Virus record (IMG/VR): IMGVR_UViG_3300043496_000162
Span: 1 to 43,440 of that record
Reading direction: 5' to 3' (one strand)
Source of the DNA: a virus
DNA length: 43,440 bases
The notes below the pieces were generated by a model, which was given only the letters and a program-made list of their open reading frames with translations, was not told the origin of the DNA and searched no databases. This document shows positions 8,503 to 15,211 of this stretch, piece after piece. The number at the start of each line of letters is the position of its first letter. Position 1 is the stretch's first letter. A program made the translations under genes and the position numbers.

Positions 8503-9182
8503 TACAGCGCGGCGAGCCGACGCAAGAGATCGTCGCGCACGGCAAGGCGTACCGGTGTCTCGCGCCTGTTCGCACGTGGTCGGCAACCGGCATGCACTTT
8601 TTGACTCGCATGCGGCTCGCGGAAACGCGGTGGATCGTCAACCACTGGACAGGTGCAGAGAACAGCGCCGAGCAGTGTTTCGACAACATGCGCCGGCACG
8701 TCGACAAAGACGGCAAGCCCGAGCCGCTCTCGGTGCACTTCATCGTCGATCAACTCGGCGAGGTTTATCAGTGCGCCGACGTCGCCGCGCGCTGCTCGCA
8801 CGCGCGAGAGAACGGGGGGAATTCATGGGGTGTCGGGATCGAGATCATCAATCGCGGGCACGGCACGACCCCCTCGAAAGGTTTCGAAAGGCCGCGGCGC
8901 ACCGAGCGGATCCACAGGCGCGAGGTTACTTACGGCGAGTTCTATCCCGCTCAGATCTCGAGTGTCATCGCGCTCAACGCCGCGCTTTGCGCTGCTCTCG
9001 AGCTCCCGCTACGGGTGCCCATGAAAGACGGCGACGTTTACCCCACCGTGCTTCCCCCCGGGTACCTCGGCGCGTACCGCGGCGTGCTCGGGCACCTGCA
9101 CCTCGATCGAGGCAAACCCGATCCCGGGCTCGAGCTGCTCAGGCGGATCCACGCGGCCGGGCTGAGCCTTGGGAACGTGTAG
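8499..9182 (+). CDS. Endolysin: N-acetylmuramoyl-L-alanine amidase (Amidase_2/PGRP fold)
   Basis: The start is the GTG overlapping the previous stop, giving 227 residues. The motifs are those of zinc amidases of the AmpD/T7 lysozyme/PGRP fold. WIVNHWTG supplies the first zinc histidine (His49). HFIVDQLGEVYQ (about 80-91) is the conserved central strand pair. SHARENGGNSWGVGIEI (about 100-116) is the substrate-groove region. GHLHLDRGKPDPG (about 198-210) gives the second histidine and the K-x-DPG loop with the third ligand. It cleaves the amide bond between MurNAc and L-Ala to lyse the host. There is no signal peptide, so release should need the small membrane proteins encoded just upstream. 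It is the last gene of the rightward late operon. Confidence 0.93.
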   Translation: MIQRGEPTQEIVAHGKAYRCLAPVRTWSATGMHFLTRMRLAETRWIVNHWTGAENSAEQCFDNMRRHVDKDGKPEPLSVHFIVDQLGEVYQCADVAARCSHARENGGNSWGVGIEIINRGHGTTPSKGFERPRRTERIHRREVTYGEFYPAQISSVIALNAALCAALELPLRVPMKDGDVYPTVLPPGYLGAYRGVLGHLHLDRGKPDPGLELLRRIHAAGLSLGNV

Positions 9183-9217
9183 ACATGTCTAGGTGTCTAC
9201 ATGTATCGGTGTAGACA
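9178..9217. repeat. Octamer array 1 (convergent gap): candidate partition site
   Basis: Five contiguous 8-bp units in perfect register: TGTAGACA (9178), TGTCTAGG (9186), TGTCTACA (9194), TGTATCGG (9202, degenerate) and TGTAGACA (9210). TGTAGACA is the reverse complement of TGTCTACA. The same element, consensus TGTCTASR, forms arrays at 14330-14369 and 28302-28349. Here the array lies in the 59-bp gap between two converging genes (the amidase and a leftward gene) and overlaps the end of the amidase gene by 5 bp, so a promoter-operator role is unlikely. Ribbon-helix-helix partition proteins such as omega of pSM19035 bind arrays of short direct and inverted repeats of this kind. The binding protein is inferred to be the 13252-13614 product. 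Confidence 0.8.
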
Positions 9218-9241
9218 TATGATCGTCAGACGATCGCGCGA

Positions 9242-9877
9242 TCAAACGCCGTAGCGCGCTCTCATCGTCCGGCGAGCATCGCGCATGCGTCGAGCTCGGG
9301 CCTCGGCGTGTGGCAAGCGGCGGTGCATCCGGCGCTGAGCAAGCCCGATGTACACCGCGGCTCGAGCGAGTTGGCTCTCGGTGCGTGCGCGATCGACGCG
9401 CTCGAGGTACTCGCACCATGCCGGCTCGGCCGCCACCTGCTCAGCTAGGTCGCACACCTCTCGCCGCACGTACTCAACGCCGCGATACCGCCAGTCCGCA
9501 AAGAGCCGTCGTGACTCGTCGCTCTCTTGCCAGTCACGATCGATGAGCGGGAGGCGATCGCCCGCATGCCCGCAGTCGAAACCGAGCCACCACACCCGGT
9601 CGGGCTCGCCCGGCCGCGGCACGTGGCAGATATCGCCGACGCACTCGCCCGAGTAGTTGAGCCCGCCGTGCGCGCTCGCCGGGCAATCGTCGGCGGCGAG
9701 GGCGTACCACGGGTGCGGCCATGGCACCGCCACGTACCCGCAGAACACGCCGACCGGCACCCGCCGCACGAGACATGGCAAGCCCTCGTGCCGCCACTCG
9801 ACGCGATCGGGCTCGTCAACCCACGGGCCGTCGCCGAACAGTTCGAGTTTCGACTCGCGCGTAAACTCTTGCTTCAT
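9242..9877 (-). CDS. Conserved phage hypothetical protein
   Basis: The start is placed at the ATG at 9877 because GGAGG lies upstream on the minus strand; this gives 211 residues. The N-terminal half contains EWRHEGLPCLVRRVPVGVFC followed by GYVAVPWPHPWY, a pattern I associate with hypothetical proteins of phages and actinobacteria that read 'GYV.VP..HP.yG'. An NYSGECVGDICHV segment and WWLGFDCGHAGDRLP follow, also typical of those proteins. The C-terminal part is helical and arginine-rich. The function is not known. It is the last gene of the leftward block that starts with parA, and it converges on the amidase gene across octamer array 1. Confidence 0.7.
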   Translation of the reverse strand: MKQEFTRESKLELFGDGPWVDEPDRVEWRHEGLPCLVRRVPVGVFCGYVAVPWPHPWYALAADDCPASAHGGLNYSGECVGDICHVPRPGEPDRVWWLGFDCGHAGDRLPLIDRDWQESDESRRLFADWRYRGVEYVRREVCDLAEQVAAEPAWCEYLERVDRARTESQLARAAVYIGLAQRRMHRRLPHAEARARRMRDARRTMRARYGV

Positions 9878-10161
9878 CACTCGACCTCCGCTGCTAGCGC
9901 GTAAATAGCGCAACTCTCGAACGGTGCCCGGCGTGCGAATCCGGCGAGCTCGCGCGGGCTGAGCGCGATCGGCCGGCCGGCCGCGACGGCTCTCAGCTCG
10001 CGTAGCAACACGACGACAAACGCCGTGCCCATGGCCGTCGTCGCGAGCCTGGCGCCCTCGATCGGGCCGAGGCTATCCGTGTGCGCGATGGCGACGCGTA
10101 CGAGGTCGTTCACGAGCTCTCGAATGCGCGCGATGTGCTCATCTCTTGCGTTTGCTGGCAT
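9877..10161 (-). CDS. Small helical hypothetical protein
   Basis: The ATG at 10161 is preceded by a G-rich ribosome binding site (GGGGG) on the minus strand and gives 94 residues. The product is mostly helical (ARIRELVNDLVRVAIAHTDS, TAFVVVLLRELRAVAAG) with one mildly hydrophobic helix around residues 40-58. Its stop overlaps the ATG of the following leftward gene (TGATG). No family is recognised. An upstream extension of the frame lacks a ribosome binding site and reads as shadow of the preceding gene, so it was not used. Confidence 0.65.
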   Translation of the reverse strand: MPANARDEHIARIRELVNDLVRVAIAHTDSLGPIEGARLATTAMGTAFVVVLLRELRAVAAGRPIALSPRELAGFARRAPFESCAIYALAAEVE

Positions 10162-10181
10162 CTCATCCCCCCTCTGTGGGT

Positions 10182-11219
10182 TCATTCGCGGCACAGATCC
10201 TCCCGCACGTCTGGTTTGAGCATGCTGAGAAAGCGTGACGCCGCGGCCGACGTCGGCGCGGGCTTGCGGCACCGACGGATCCATTCGAGCCACGCACGCA
10301 CCGCCCGCTCGAGCGCGAGCCGCTTGCGTACGAGTGCCTCGGCCGGATCCTCGACGTGCACCTCGAGCTCGCGCGCGTCGGTGGGCCACTCCCAATGCGT
10401 CGACGGATCATCGGGATCGTACGCATACGCCGCCCGAGCTGCATTCTCGGCGTCGTCGCGCCGTTTTTCCTCGAGCTTGCCCTCGATGAGCAGATCGCCC
10501 GCGATCGCGAGGTTGAGCAGGTGGCGAAACAGCCTGAGCGGCGCGTCGGTTTGGCGCACTAGGAGCGTTTTTGCGGCGAGCTCGCACTCGGCCGGGTGAT
10601 CGTGGCACCGCTGCTTTCTAAGCTCTTTGAGCACGAGTCTCGCGGCCTCGGCGCCGTGCGTGAGCGCGAGCTCGTCGAGCACCGCGGCCTCGATGCGCAC
10701 GGGATGCTCGAGCAGCGGGGTGCGATCCACCTCGAGCCGACGCGCCTTTCGCCGCTCGAATGGTTCGGGAATTCGAGGTTGACGAGGGGCACTCTCACGA
10801 GCGCGTGCGCGCGCGCGATCTGCGTTTGCCTGTAATTCTAGATCCGCCTGTCTAAGATCTAATTCGTGGTCAGTAAGAGAGAGACGCAGTCGGCCATCCC
10901 CCCCGGGCTTTTCAATCCACCGCGCGAACGGGAGGGTGATCGGCCCGTACGCTTGTGGCCGCTCGCGGAACCGCGGCCCGTACGTGTGCCGGATCCGTTT
11001 GTTCGCGCGCCTGATCTGTCGCTCGTCGACGGTGCGCGTGAACCGTCGGGCGAGCTCGCGCGTCGAGAGCGTGCACGGGCTCCCCTCGTCGTGCTCGGCG
11101 TAGTGAGCGCGCAAGCGGGCGTCGAGGGTGGCGTCGTCGAGCTCGTCGAGCGCGCAAGAATGCTGGTCGCGTGAGCAACGATGTTGCACACGGCCGGGGG
11201 CCGAAGTAGTTTGTTCCAT
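10182..11219 (-). CDS. Hypothetical protein with possible N-terminal HTH; candidate regulatory or replication protein
   Basis: This 345-residue protein stands alone, preceded by the largest non-coding gap in the window. Residues about 50-85 (LSTRELARRFTRTVDERQIR, then RANKRIRHTYGP) look like a winged-helix/HTH unit, and YGP...RFRERPQAYGPI follows. The middle (about 130-170) is very Arg/Glu-rich; the C-terminal half is helical with LLEHPVRIEAAVLDELAL and a WEWPTDARELEVHVEDPAE stretch. I do not recognise a family. Its isolated position in a region with partition genes would fit a plasmid replication initiator or a regulator, but no diagnostic motif is seen. The ATG at 11219 has no clear ribosome binding site and sits directly behind an inverted repeat; a GTG ten codons later is the alternative start. 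Confidence 0.6.
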   Translation of the reverse strand: MEQTTSAPGRVQHRCSRDQHSCALDELDDATLDARLRAHYAEHDEGSPCTLSTRELARRFTRTVDERQIRRANKRIRHTYGPRFRERPQAYGPITLPFARWIEKPGGDGRLRLSLTDHELDLRQADLELQANADRARARARESAPRQPRIPEPFERRKARRLEVDRTPLLEHPVRIEAAVLDELALTHGAEAARLVLKELRKQRCHDHPAECELAAKTLLVRQTDAPLRLFRHLLNLAIAGDLLIEGKLEEKRRDDAENAARAAYAYDPDDPSTHWEWPTDARELEVHVEDPAEALVRKRLALERAVRAWLEWIRRCRKPAPTSAAASRFLSMLKPDVREDLCRE

Positions 11220-11594
11220 CGATCGAGACCCGCGGGGAGCCTGCCAGGGCTGTGATCCGCGGGTTTTCCTTTCCGTCGTCGTGCTAGTGCGTTTCGGTCG
11301 TGACGGATCAACTACGCTAGCTCACGTGTGGTGCGCAACCTTTCGGACACCCCGCGCCACGAAACCACGCACTTTTTCGACAACCAAACTTGCAGGGACG
11401 CCACATTGCGGCGATCTCCCGCGATCCGTCGGCCCCCCCCCGAACCGCCTGTTCGGGTGCAAGCGCATGGTACAGGTCACCGACCTAGACCCGATCGACG
11501 CGCGAAAATCGCCACCTGGCACGCTTTTATTTCGTGGGGTGAGGGCCGCACCCGGCCATAAGAGTGAGGGTGTCGCCGAGCGCGATACAACCGC
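11220..11594. other. 375-bp non-coding region with two inverted repeats
   Basis: No convincing gene is seen in this gap between two leftward genes. Two structures stand out. Near 11229-11270, ACCCGCGG pairs with CCGCGGGT across a 21-base loop that holds a smaller AGCC/GGCT stem; on the minus strand this hairpin forms the 5' leader immediately before the ATG at 11219. At 11439-11457, CCCGAAC pairs with GTTCGGG across a 5-base loop and could act as a terminator for the leftward gene ending at 11595, although no T-run follows. The base composition is less biased than in the neighbouring genes, as expected for a control region. A replication or transcription control function is possible. Confidence 0.5.
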
Positions 11595-12221
11595 TCAGCG
11601 CCGTCGACGTAGCGCGAGCAGCACGAGTTGCGGGAGCGTGCCGAACTGCAACGGCGCACCCGGGGGGCGCTCGTGCATCAAGCTCCGCACGAGGGCTTCG
11701 GGCGCTTTCAGGCGCGTGCCCTTGTCGAGCGTGACGTGCCGCGGGTTTGCCTCCATGGCGCTGCACTCAGCGGGCTCGCTCAGCACGAAGTGCGTGCGGC
11801 ACGGGATCGGCCTGTCGCGGTAGATCGTGCACACCTGCTCGGCGCTCAGGAACGGGCACGGGATGCCGAGCGCGTGATACTCGTGCGCAACGCGCAGCTC
11901 GGCCGCTTTGTCGCTGAACATGCCGGCGACGTCGGCCGGGCTGATCCGCGATCGGATGCGCTCGTCGGCCTCGAGCAGTGCGGGTAGGGTGCGCTCGACG
12001 TGCTCACGGTTGCGATCGACGATGTACTCGGCCTCGGCGAGCTCGATCAGCACGATCGTGCTGCAACACCCCGTCGCCGCGTGCGCGCACCCCTCCCGGC
12101 ACTGCACCCCCGCGTGTTGTTTCTCGGGCCGCTCGTGCTCAGCGTCGACGAGCGCGTGCACCGAGCCGACCACCTGTCGGATCCGCGCGTTCGCGCGCTC
12201 GAGGCTCGGGCGCTTTGTCAC
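11595..12221 (-). CDS. YkgJ-like cysteine-cluster protein
   Basis: The start is the GTG at 12221 that overlaps the stop of the upstream gene (GTGA), giving 208 residues. The protein has the cysteine pattern of YkgJ-family (CxxxCxxCC; Fe/Zn-binding, FliB-like) proteins: CREGCAHAATGCCS with a following helix, then CPFLSAEQVCTIYRDRPIPC with RTHF. These cysteines would hold a metal ion or Fe-S cluster. The family's biochemical role is poorly defined; some members are linked to lysine N-methylation. The gene is the last of the parA-led leftward operon, all of whose junctions are overlaps. Such genes are unusual in phage genomes. Confidence 0.7.
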   Translation of the reverse strand: MTKRPSLERANARIRQVVGSVHALVDAEHERPEKQHAGVQCREGCAHAATGCCSTIVLIELAEAEYIVDRNREHVERTLPALLEADERIRSRISPADVAGMFSDKAAELRVAHEYHALGIPCPFLSAEQVCTIYRDRPIPCRTHFVLSEPAECSAMEANPRHVTLDKGTRLKAPEALVRSLMHERPPGAPLQFGTLPQLVLLALRRRR

Positions 12222-12574
12222 GGATCCTCGTCGACGATCGGGCGGCCAGTCCACGGCAACATCCCCCGCTCACGTCTCGCCGCGTTGCACGCCGCGCACA
12301 AGATCACGAGGTTGCCGACGGCTCCCGGTGGAATGCGGGCCGGATCGAGTTGCGCAACGCCGGTGAGCTCGTGACACCCGATGCAGCGCACCGACTGATC
12401 TCGAGCGGCCCACCACTCGGCGATGGCTCGGGCACCGGCATCGAACGCCGCCGAACGAGTCGCCCACCCGCTCGAGCTCGCCACATAGGCGCCGTCGACA
12501 TACGCGTGCATTTCAAATGAGTCGGCGCACCGAGCCACCTGCACAATCGAAAGCGTGTCGTCGCCGCGGCTCAT
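12218..12574 (-). CDS. HNH-like zinc-binding protein, degenerate catalytic motif
   Basis: Starting at the ATG that overlaps the preceding stop (12574), the product has 118 residues. The C-terminal half reads CIGCHELTGVAQLDP, then P...GNLVILCAACNAARRE, which matches the HNH zinc scaffold (CxxC ... DH ... N ... LC..CN). The usual D-H pair is replaced by D-P, so nuclease activity may be lost unless another histidine (in CIGCH) substitutes. The N-terminal half (about 60 residues) is beta-like and not recognised. The protein could bind DNA without cutting. It is translationally coupled to both neighbours in the parA operon. Confidence 0.6.
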   Translation of the reverse strand: MSRGDDTLSIVQVARCADSFEMHAYVDGAYVASSSGWATRSAAFDAGARAIAEWWAARDQSVRCIGCHELTGVAQLDPARIPPGAVGNLVILCAACNAARRERGMLPWTGRPIVDEDP

Positions 12575-12828
12575 GACGCTCGGCCCCTCCCGTACCACAC
12601 GAGCCGATCGACGGCCGGATCGGGATTGACGAGTCGCCACGCTGAGTCAATCCCGCGCAGCCCGAGCGCGTGCGAGGCCGCGAGCAGCGCCGCAAACCGA
12701 GTGCGATAGGGGCCGTGTTCGATGTTGGGAGACCACCTCAACCACGTGACGCCGTTGCGCGCGCGCCTGAGCTCGACGCACGCCGAGCGGCGAAGATCGA
12801 TCCACTGCTCTGTTACGGTGCGGCTCAT
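12571..12828 (-). CDS. Small hypothetical protein
   Basis: The ATG at 12828 overlaps the previous stop (ATGA) and gives 85 residues; an in-frame upstream extension would overlap the preceding gene more deeply. The protein is basic and rich in Trp and Arg (WIDLRRSACVELRRARNGVT, WLRWSPNIEHGPY), with a mixed alpha/beta look and a helix AALLAASHALG. It begins like several small phage proteins that carry a two-strand sheet followed by a helix, but no family can be named. It is one of a run of short genes following parA. Confidence 0.6.
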   Translation of the reverse strand: MSRTVTEQWIDLRRSACVELRRARNGVTWLRWSPNIEHGPYRTRFAALLAASHALGLRGIDSAWRLVNPDPAVDRLVWYGRGRAS

Positions 12829-13046
12829 TCGACAGGCTCGGTGTACACGGTGGCGATCAGCACGCCGCACATTTCGAGCAGCTCGGCATCACTGAAACCC
12901 TGCTCTTTGAGCTCGGCAATGGCGGCGATCAGGATGGCCGTCGCCGTCACGCGATCAGGCTGCTCGTCGCATTCCTCGTACACGAGCTCGCGTATGCGCT
13001 GAGAGAGCTCGACGGCTACGTCGGCGAGGGGCGTTGCGGCCGTCAT
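12825..13046 (-). CDS. Small acidic helical protein
   Basis: This 73-residue acidic protein is almost entirely helical: PLADVAVELSQRIRELVYEE, then ATAILIAAIAELKEQGFSDA and ELLEMCGVLIATVY. It is followed by an ATGA overlap with the next gene. No family is recognised. The size, charge and helical content would fit a regulatory partner or dimerising accessory protein, but that is a guess. Confidence 0.6.
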   Translation of the reverse strand: MTAATPLADVAVELSQRIRELVYEECDEQPDRVTATAILIAAIAELKEQGFSDAELLEMCGVLIATVYTEPVE

Positions 13047-13255
13047 GTCAAACCGCCCGAAAACTCAGAACGCGACAGATAGCCGATGAGCCGGCCGGTG
13101 CAGAGTGCGCACAGCTTCATCGAGTCGGGACCGGTGACATACCGGTAATCGTCCTGAACGTTGGCGACGACGGTGGTGAGGTCGACCGTGTGCAGGTGCT
13201 CGAGCTCGCCGCGCTCGATGTGCACGCACTGCTCGCGCATGACTCGGTTTGTCAT
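13043..13255 (-). CDS. Small hypothetical protein with CxxC
   Basis: The ATG at 13255 overlaps the stop of the ribbon-helix-helix gene (ATGA), giving 70 residues. It contains EQCVHIERGELEHLHTVDLT near the start and a KLCALCTGRLIGYL motif toward the end; the CxxC with His residues could hold zinc. It is translationally coupled to the partition genes and to the next small gene. The function is unknown. Confidence 0.6.
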   Translation of the reverse strand: MTNRVMREQCVHIERGELEHLHTVDLTTVVANVQDDYRYVTGPDSMKLCALCTGRLIGYLSRSEFSGGLT

Positions 13256-13614
13256 CCGACGGCCTCGAGCGTGATGGCCCAATGCTCGGCGAGCGCCTCG
13301 GCCGCGACGTTGCTCAGCGACATGCCGCGTTTGCGCGCGAGTGCGTCGAGCTCGTCGGCCACCTCGAGCGGCAAAAACAGGGTGAGCCGTCGAGTGATGC
13401 GTGCCCCCTTGCGTGTGCCGTCGGGCTGCACCCGGCCCTTCATCGCCACGATCCCGCGGCCGGTGCGCTGCTCGAGCGCGTCACCCGTCGGCGCTCGCTC
13501 GTGCTTTTGCCCGATGCGCGCGAGCTCGCGTTTGAGCGCCTGAGTGTCGCCGGTCGGCTTTGAGCGCCCGACAGGTGCGGTGCGCATGGTGGTGGTCGGC
13601 TTCTTAGGTGGCAC
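13252..13614 (-). CDS. Ribbon-helix-helix DNA-binding protein, candidate ParB-type partner of ParA
   Basis: The GTG at 13614 follows AAAGGA on the minus strand and lies inside the last codons of parA (11-bp overlap), giving 120 residues. The C-terminal 45 residues form a classic ribbon-helix-helix unit: RRLTLFLPLEVADELDALAR (strand and helix 1), then KRGMSLSNVAAEALAEHW (turn and helix 2). The first 70 residues are basic and disordered-looking (PPKKPTTTMRTAPVGRSKPT). A flexible basic N-terminus with a C-terminal RHH is the layout of ParG/omega-type centromere-binding proteins of type Ib partition systems, which contact ParA through the tail. The gene order parA-RHH and the octamer array upstream of parA match this system. 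It likely also represses the operon. The role is inferred. Confidence 0.8.
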   Translation of the reverse strand: MPPKKPTTTMRTAPVGRSKPTGDTQALKRELARIGQKHERAPTGDALEQRTGRGIVAMKGRVQPDGTRKGARITRRLTLFLPLEVADELDALARKRGMSLSNVAAEALAEHWAITLEAVG

Positions 13615-14308
13615 GTGCTGTCCTTTTTTTCGTCGGTGTGGTGATGCCGAGTCGGCGCTCGAGCTCTCGTGCAAGTGCGCGCAGCTCGGTTGCCGCCATG
13701 CTGAGCGGTGCATAGGTGGTGGGGCCGAGGCCGGCCGCGAGCGCCTCGCCATACGTGACGCGGTAAAACAGCTCGGTGCTCAGTACGTCGATCTCGCTCT
13801 CGTCGAGCGCTTGCCGCGCTTGCCGGCCGATCACACTGTTGGCGATCTTTTGCGTCACGAGGATCGCCGCGTCGAGGGGGGGCGCTCGATGTTTGCGCCG
13901 GGCTTGCTGCACCTCGCGCACCTGCTTTAGCGATCGCTCCATGGCCCATATCTGAGGCGCCGTCGGGCCGCACGGCAAGATCGCGAGCGTGCTCAGGCCG
14001 AGCGCGAACGAGACGCGTCGGCCGTTGCGGCCCGGGCAATCAACGATCGTGATCTCGTGGTCGGCCGCGTACACCTCGAGCTCTTTGAGCAGCAACGCAT
14101 CGTCCATGGCTTCGACGTCGGGGGTGCCGAGTACGAGGTCGAGCTCGCGCTCGAGCGCCACCTCGCACCACGTGAAAGCCGTACGCTGCTCGTCGTCGGC
14201 GTCGACGAGCCCCACCCGAAAGCCTCGCGACTGCCACTCGGCGGCAAGGCTTACCGCAAGGGTGCTCTTGCCGTTGCCCCCCTTGCCGCCGCAAAACGTG
14301 ATGATCAT
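13604..14308 (-). CDS. parA: ParA-family partition ATPase (small, type Ib)
   Basis: With the ATG at 14308 the product is 234 residues and starts MIITFCGGKGG, the normal N-terminus of this family; an upstream ATG at 14332 lies inside an array unit. It has the deviant Walker A motif KGGNGKST (residues 9-16, with the signature lysine), the A' motif VGLVDADD (about 32-39) and Walker B ITIVDCPG (about 86-93). The lack of an N-terminal HTH places it with type Ib ParA proteins, which act with a small RHH protein. ATP-bound dimers bind the nucleoid and move DNA carrying the centromere. The array at 14330-14369 begins 22 bp upstream. It heads a seven-gene leftward operon. Its presence in a phage with no integrase suggests an extrachromosomal prophage. 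Confidence 0.9.
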   Translation of the reverse strand: MIITFCGGKGGNGKSTLAVSLAAEWQSRGFRVGLVDADDEQRTAFTWCEVALERELDLVLGTPDVEAMDDALLLKELEVYAADHEITIVDCPGRNGRRVSFALGLSTLAILPCGPTAPQIWAMERSLKQVREVQQARRKHRAPPLDAAILVTQKIANSVIGRQARQALDESEIDVLSTELFYRVTYGEALAAGLGPTTYAPLSMAATELRALARELERRLGITTPTKKRTARAT

Positions 14309-14329
14309 CGCCGAGTGGTAGCGCGCTCG

Positions 14330-14369
14330 CATCTAGGTGTCTACACCTAGACACGTCTACACCTAGACA
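14330..14369. repeat. Octamer array 2 (upstream of parA): candidate centromere/operator
   Basis: Five contiguous 8-bp units in perfect register: CATCTAGG (14330), TGTCTACA (14338), CCTAGACA (14346), CGTCTACA (14354) and CCTAGACA (14362). CCTAGACA is the inverse of TGTCTAGG, so the units alternate in direction. The array lies between parA (leftward) and a rightward operon starting after 14500, and it should cover the parA promoter region. In type Ib systems the RHH protein binds such arrays both to partition the replicon and to repress parA. The first unit contains an alternative parA ATG (14332). Confidence 0.85.
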
Positions 14370-14472
14370 TGCCGGCGAGATCATCCCCCTTCTCAGCTCA
14401 CACGCTTTCGGCGATCCCCCTCACGCGAGCGTTGAATCGAGCGAGCTCTCGGGAGCAGTACCACGGCACCCC

Positions 14473-14503
14473 TTGCAGACCGCGAGAGCGCTCGCGGTAC
14501 AAT
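14473..14503 (+). promoter_or_regulatory. Rightward promoter with palindrome in its spacer
   Basis: TTGCAG (14473-14478) and TACAAT (14498-14503) resemble -35 and -10 boxes with a long 19-bp spacing. The spacer is almost filled by an inverted repeat, CCGCGAG-AGCG-CTCGCGG (14480-14497), a likely operator. The promoter would drive the rightward small-gene operon that begins at 14571. The spacing is longer than the sigma-70 optimum, as seen in promoters activated by DNA-twisting regulators, but this is inference. Confidence 0.5.
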
Positions 14504-14510
14504 AGCGAAA

Positions 14511-14542
14511 GCGGCGACGCGCTTCCCACAACGCATCGCCGC
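14511..14542 (+). promoter_or_regulatory. Leader hairpin upstream of small-gene operon
   Basis: GCGGCGACGC pairs with GCATCGCCGC (one mismatch) across a 12-base loop, starting about 8 bases after the -10 box of the preceding promoter. The transcript would therefore begin at or just before this stem. It could stabilise the mRNA or act as an attenuator; no T-run follows. It ends 28 bases before the ATG at 14571. Confidence 0.4.
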
Positions 14543-14570
14543 TCTCTCACCCGAAATGGAGTCATCGCCC

Positions 14571-14711
14571 ATGTCGAGCTGTTCAAACGGTATCACGCTC
14601 TCTCGCGCCCGCGCAGCCATCCGCCACACGTACACCGGCCTCGGGTACAGCGCGCGGTGGGCTCGTTTCCTCGTCGTCATGCTCGTCGCCGAGGTGCGCA
14701 CGTGCCGATGA
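14571..14711 (+). CDS. Small basic peptide, first gene of rightward operon
   Basis: This 46-residue gene is too short for routine calling. The ATG at 14571 is preceded by GGAG (14558-14561) at a good distance; an in-frame ATG at 14556 is the alternative. The stop overlaps the ATG of the next gene (ATGA), the same coupling used throughout this genome, which is the best sign that it is real. The peptide is basic (SRARAAIRHTYTGLGYSARW) with a short hydrophobic stretch ARFLVVMLVAEV near the end. Function unknown; a small DNA-binding or membrane-associated peptide is possible. Confidence 0.55.
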   Translation: MSSCSNGITLSRARAAIRHTYTGLGYSARWARFLVVMLVAEVRTCR

Positions 14712-15211
14712 GCGGCCATCGATTCACGCCGACGGCACAAGAGCTCGCCGCGCTTGCCGTGGTGTTCGAGGCCGCCGAGTGGCATAGCGGCACGGGCTTG
14801 CGCATGCGGCGCTTGCTGTGTTCATGGTGGAACGCGAGCGAGCTTGGCGGCTTCCACCTGAACGATCTTTGGCAATTCGATGACATACGCTTGCCCGCGG
14901 CACTGACCGTGATCGCGATGATCGGCCGTGCACCGGGCGGCACGTACGCCGACGCGATCGAGGGCTATGGCGATCGCATGCGCGCGATCGCGACACGTCA
15001 CGCGCGCGAACTCGAGCTCGGTGCCCGCTTCACGTTCGCGCGATGGAACGAGCCGCGGCAAGACTGGCAACGCATCCACGGTGCGCCCGAGCATGAGACT
15101 CGCGCCGAGGCCGAGCGCGAGCGGTACAGCTACGCGCGCAAGCTCGGGAGCAAGTCAGACGATCTGCAAGTCATCGCGTTTTGGCGTGACGACGACGAGG
15201 GCGAGTCGTGA
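14708..15211 (+). CDS. DUF7673-like hypothetical protein
   Basis: From the coupled ATG the product is 167 residues. The N-terminal 90 residues closely follow a pattern I recall for DUF7673 proteins: a helix, then LLCSWWNASELGGFHLNDLW, then a 'D-x(5)-A-V-x-M-I-x-R' helix and a GxTYADAIEGYG turn. The C-terminal 70 residues are charged and helical (ETRAEAERERYSYARKLGSK). The family has no assigned function. Its stop overlaps the GTG of the next gene. It lies in an operon of short genes downstream of the array-flanked promoter. Confidence 0.7.
   Translation: MSGHRFTPTAQELAALAVVFEAAEWHSGTGLRMRRLLCSWWNASELGGFHLNDLWQFDDIRLPAALTVIAMIGRAPGGTYADAIEGYGDRMRAIATRHARELELGARFTFARWNEPRQDWQRIHGAPEHETRAEAERERYSYARKLGSKSDDLQVIAFWRDDDEGES

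Noticed and set aside
9178-9217. Octamer arrays as a CRISPR
   Set aside because: Units are 8 bp and contiguous with no spacers, and no cas genes exist; the register and mixed orientation fit protein-binding sites.
10182-11219. Tyrosine or serine integrase among the large unassigned genes
   Set aside because: No R-H-R-Y pattern or serine recombinase core is visible in this or other unassigned proteins, and no att-like repeat or tRNA fragment was seen.
11439-11457. CCCGAAC/GTTCGGG hairpin as a definite intrinsic terminator
   Set aside because: No T-run follows on either strand, so it is listed only as part of the non-coding region.
12571-12828. Toxin-antitoxin pair in the parA operon
   Set aside because: The small adjacent genes have suitable sizes, but no recognised toxin or antitoxin fold is visible, so no call was made.
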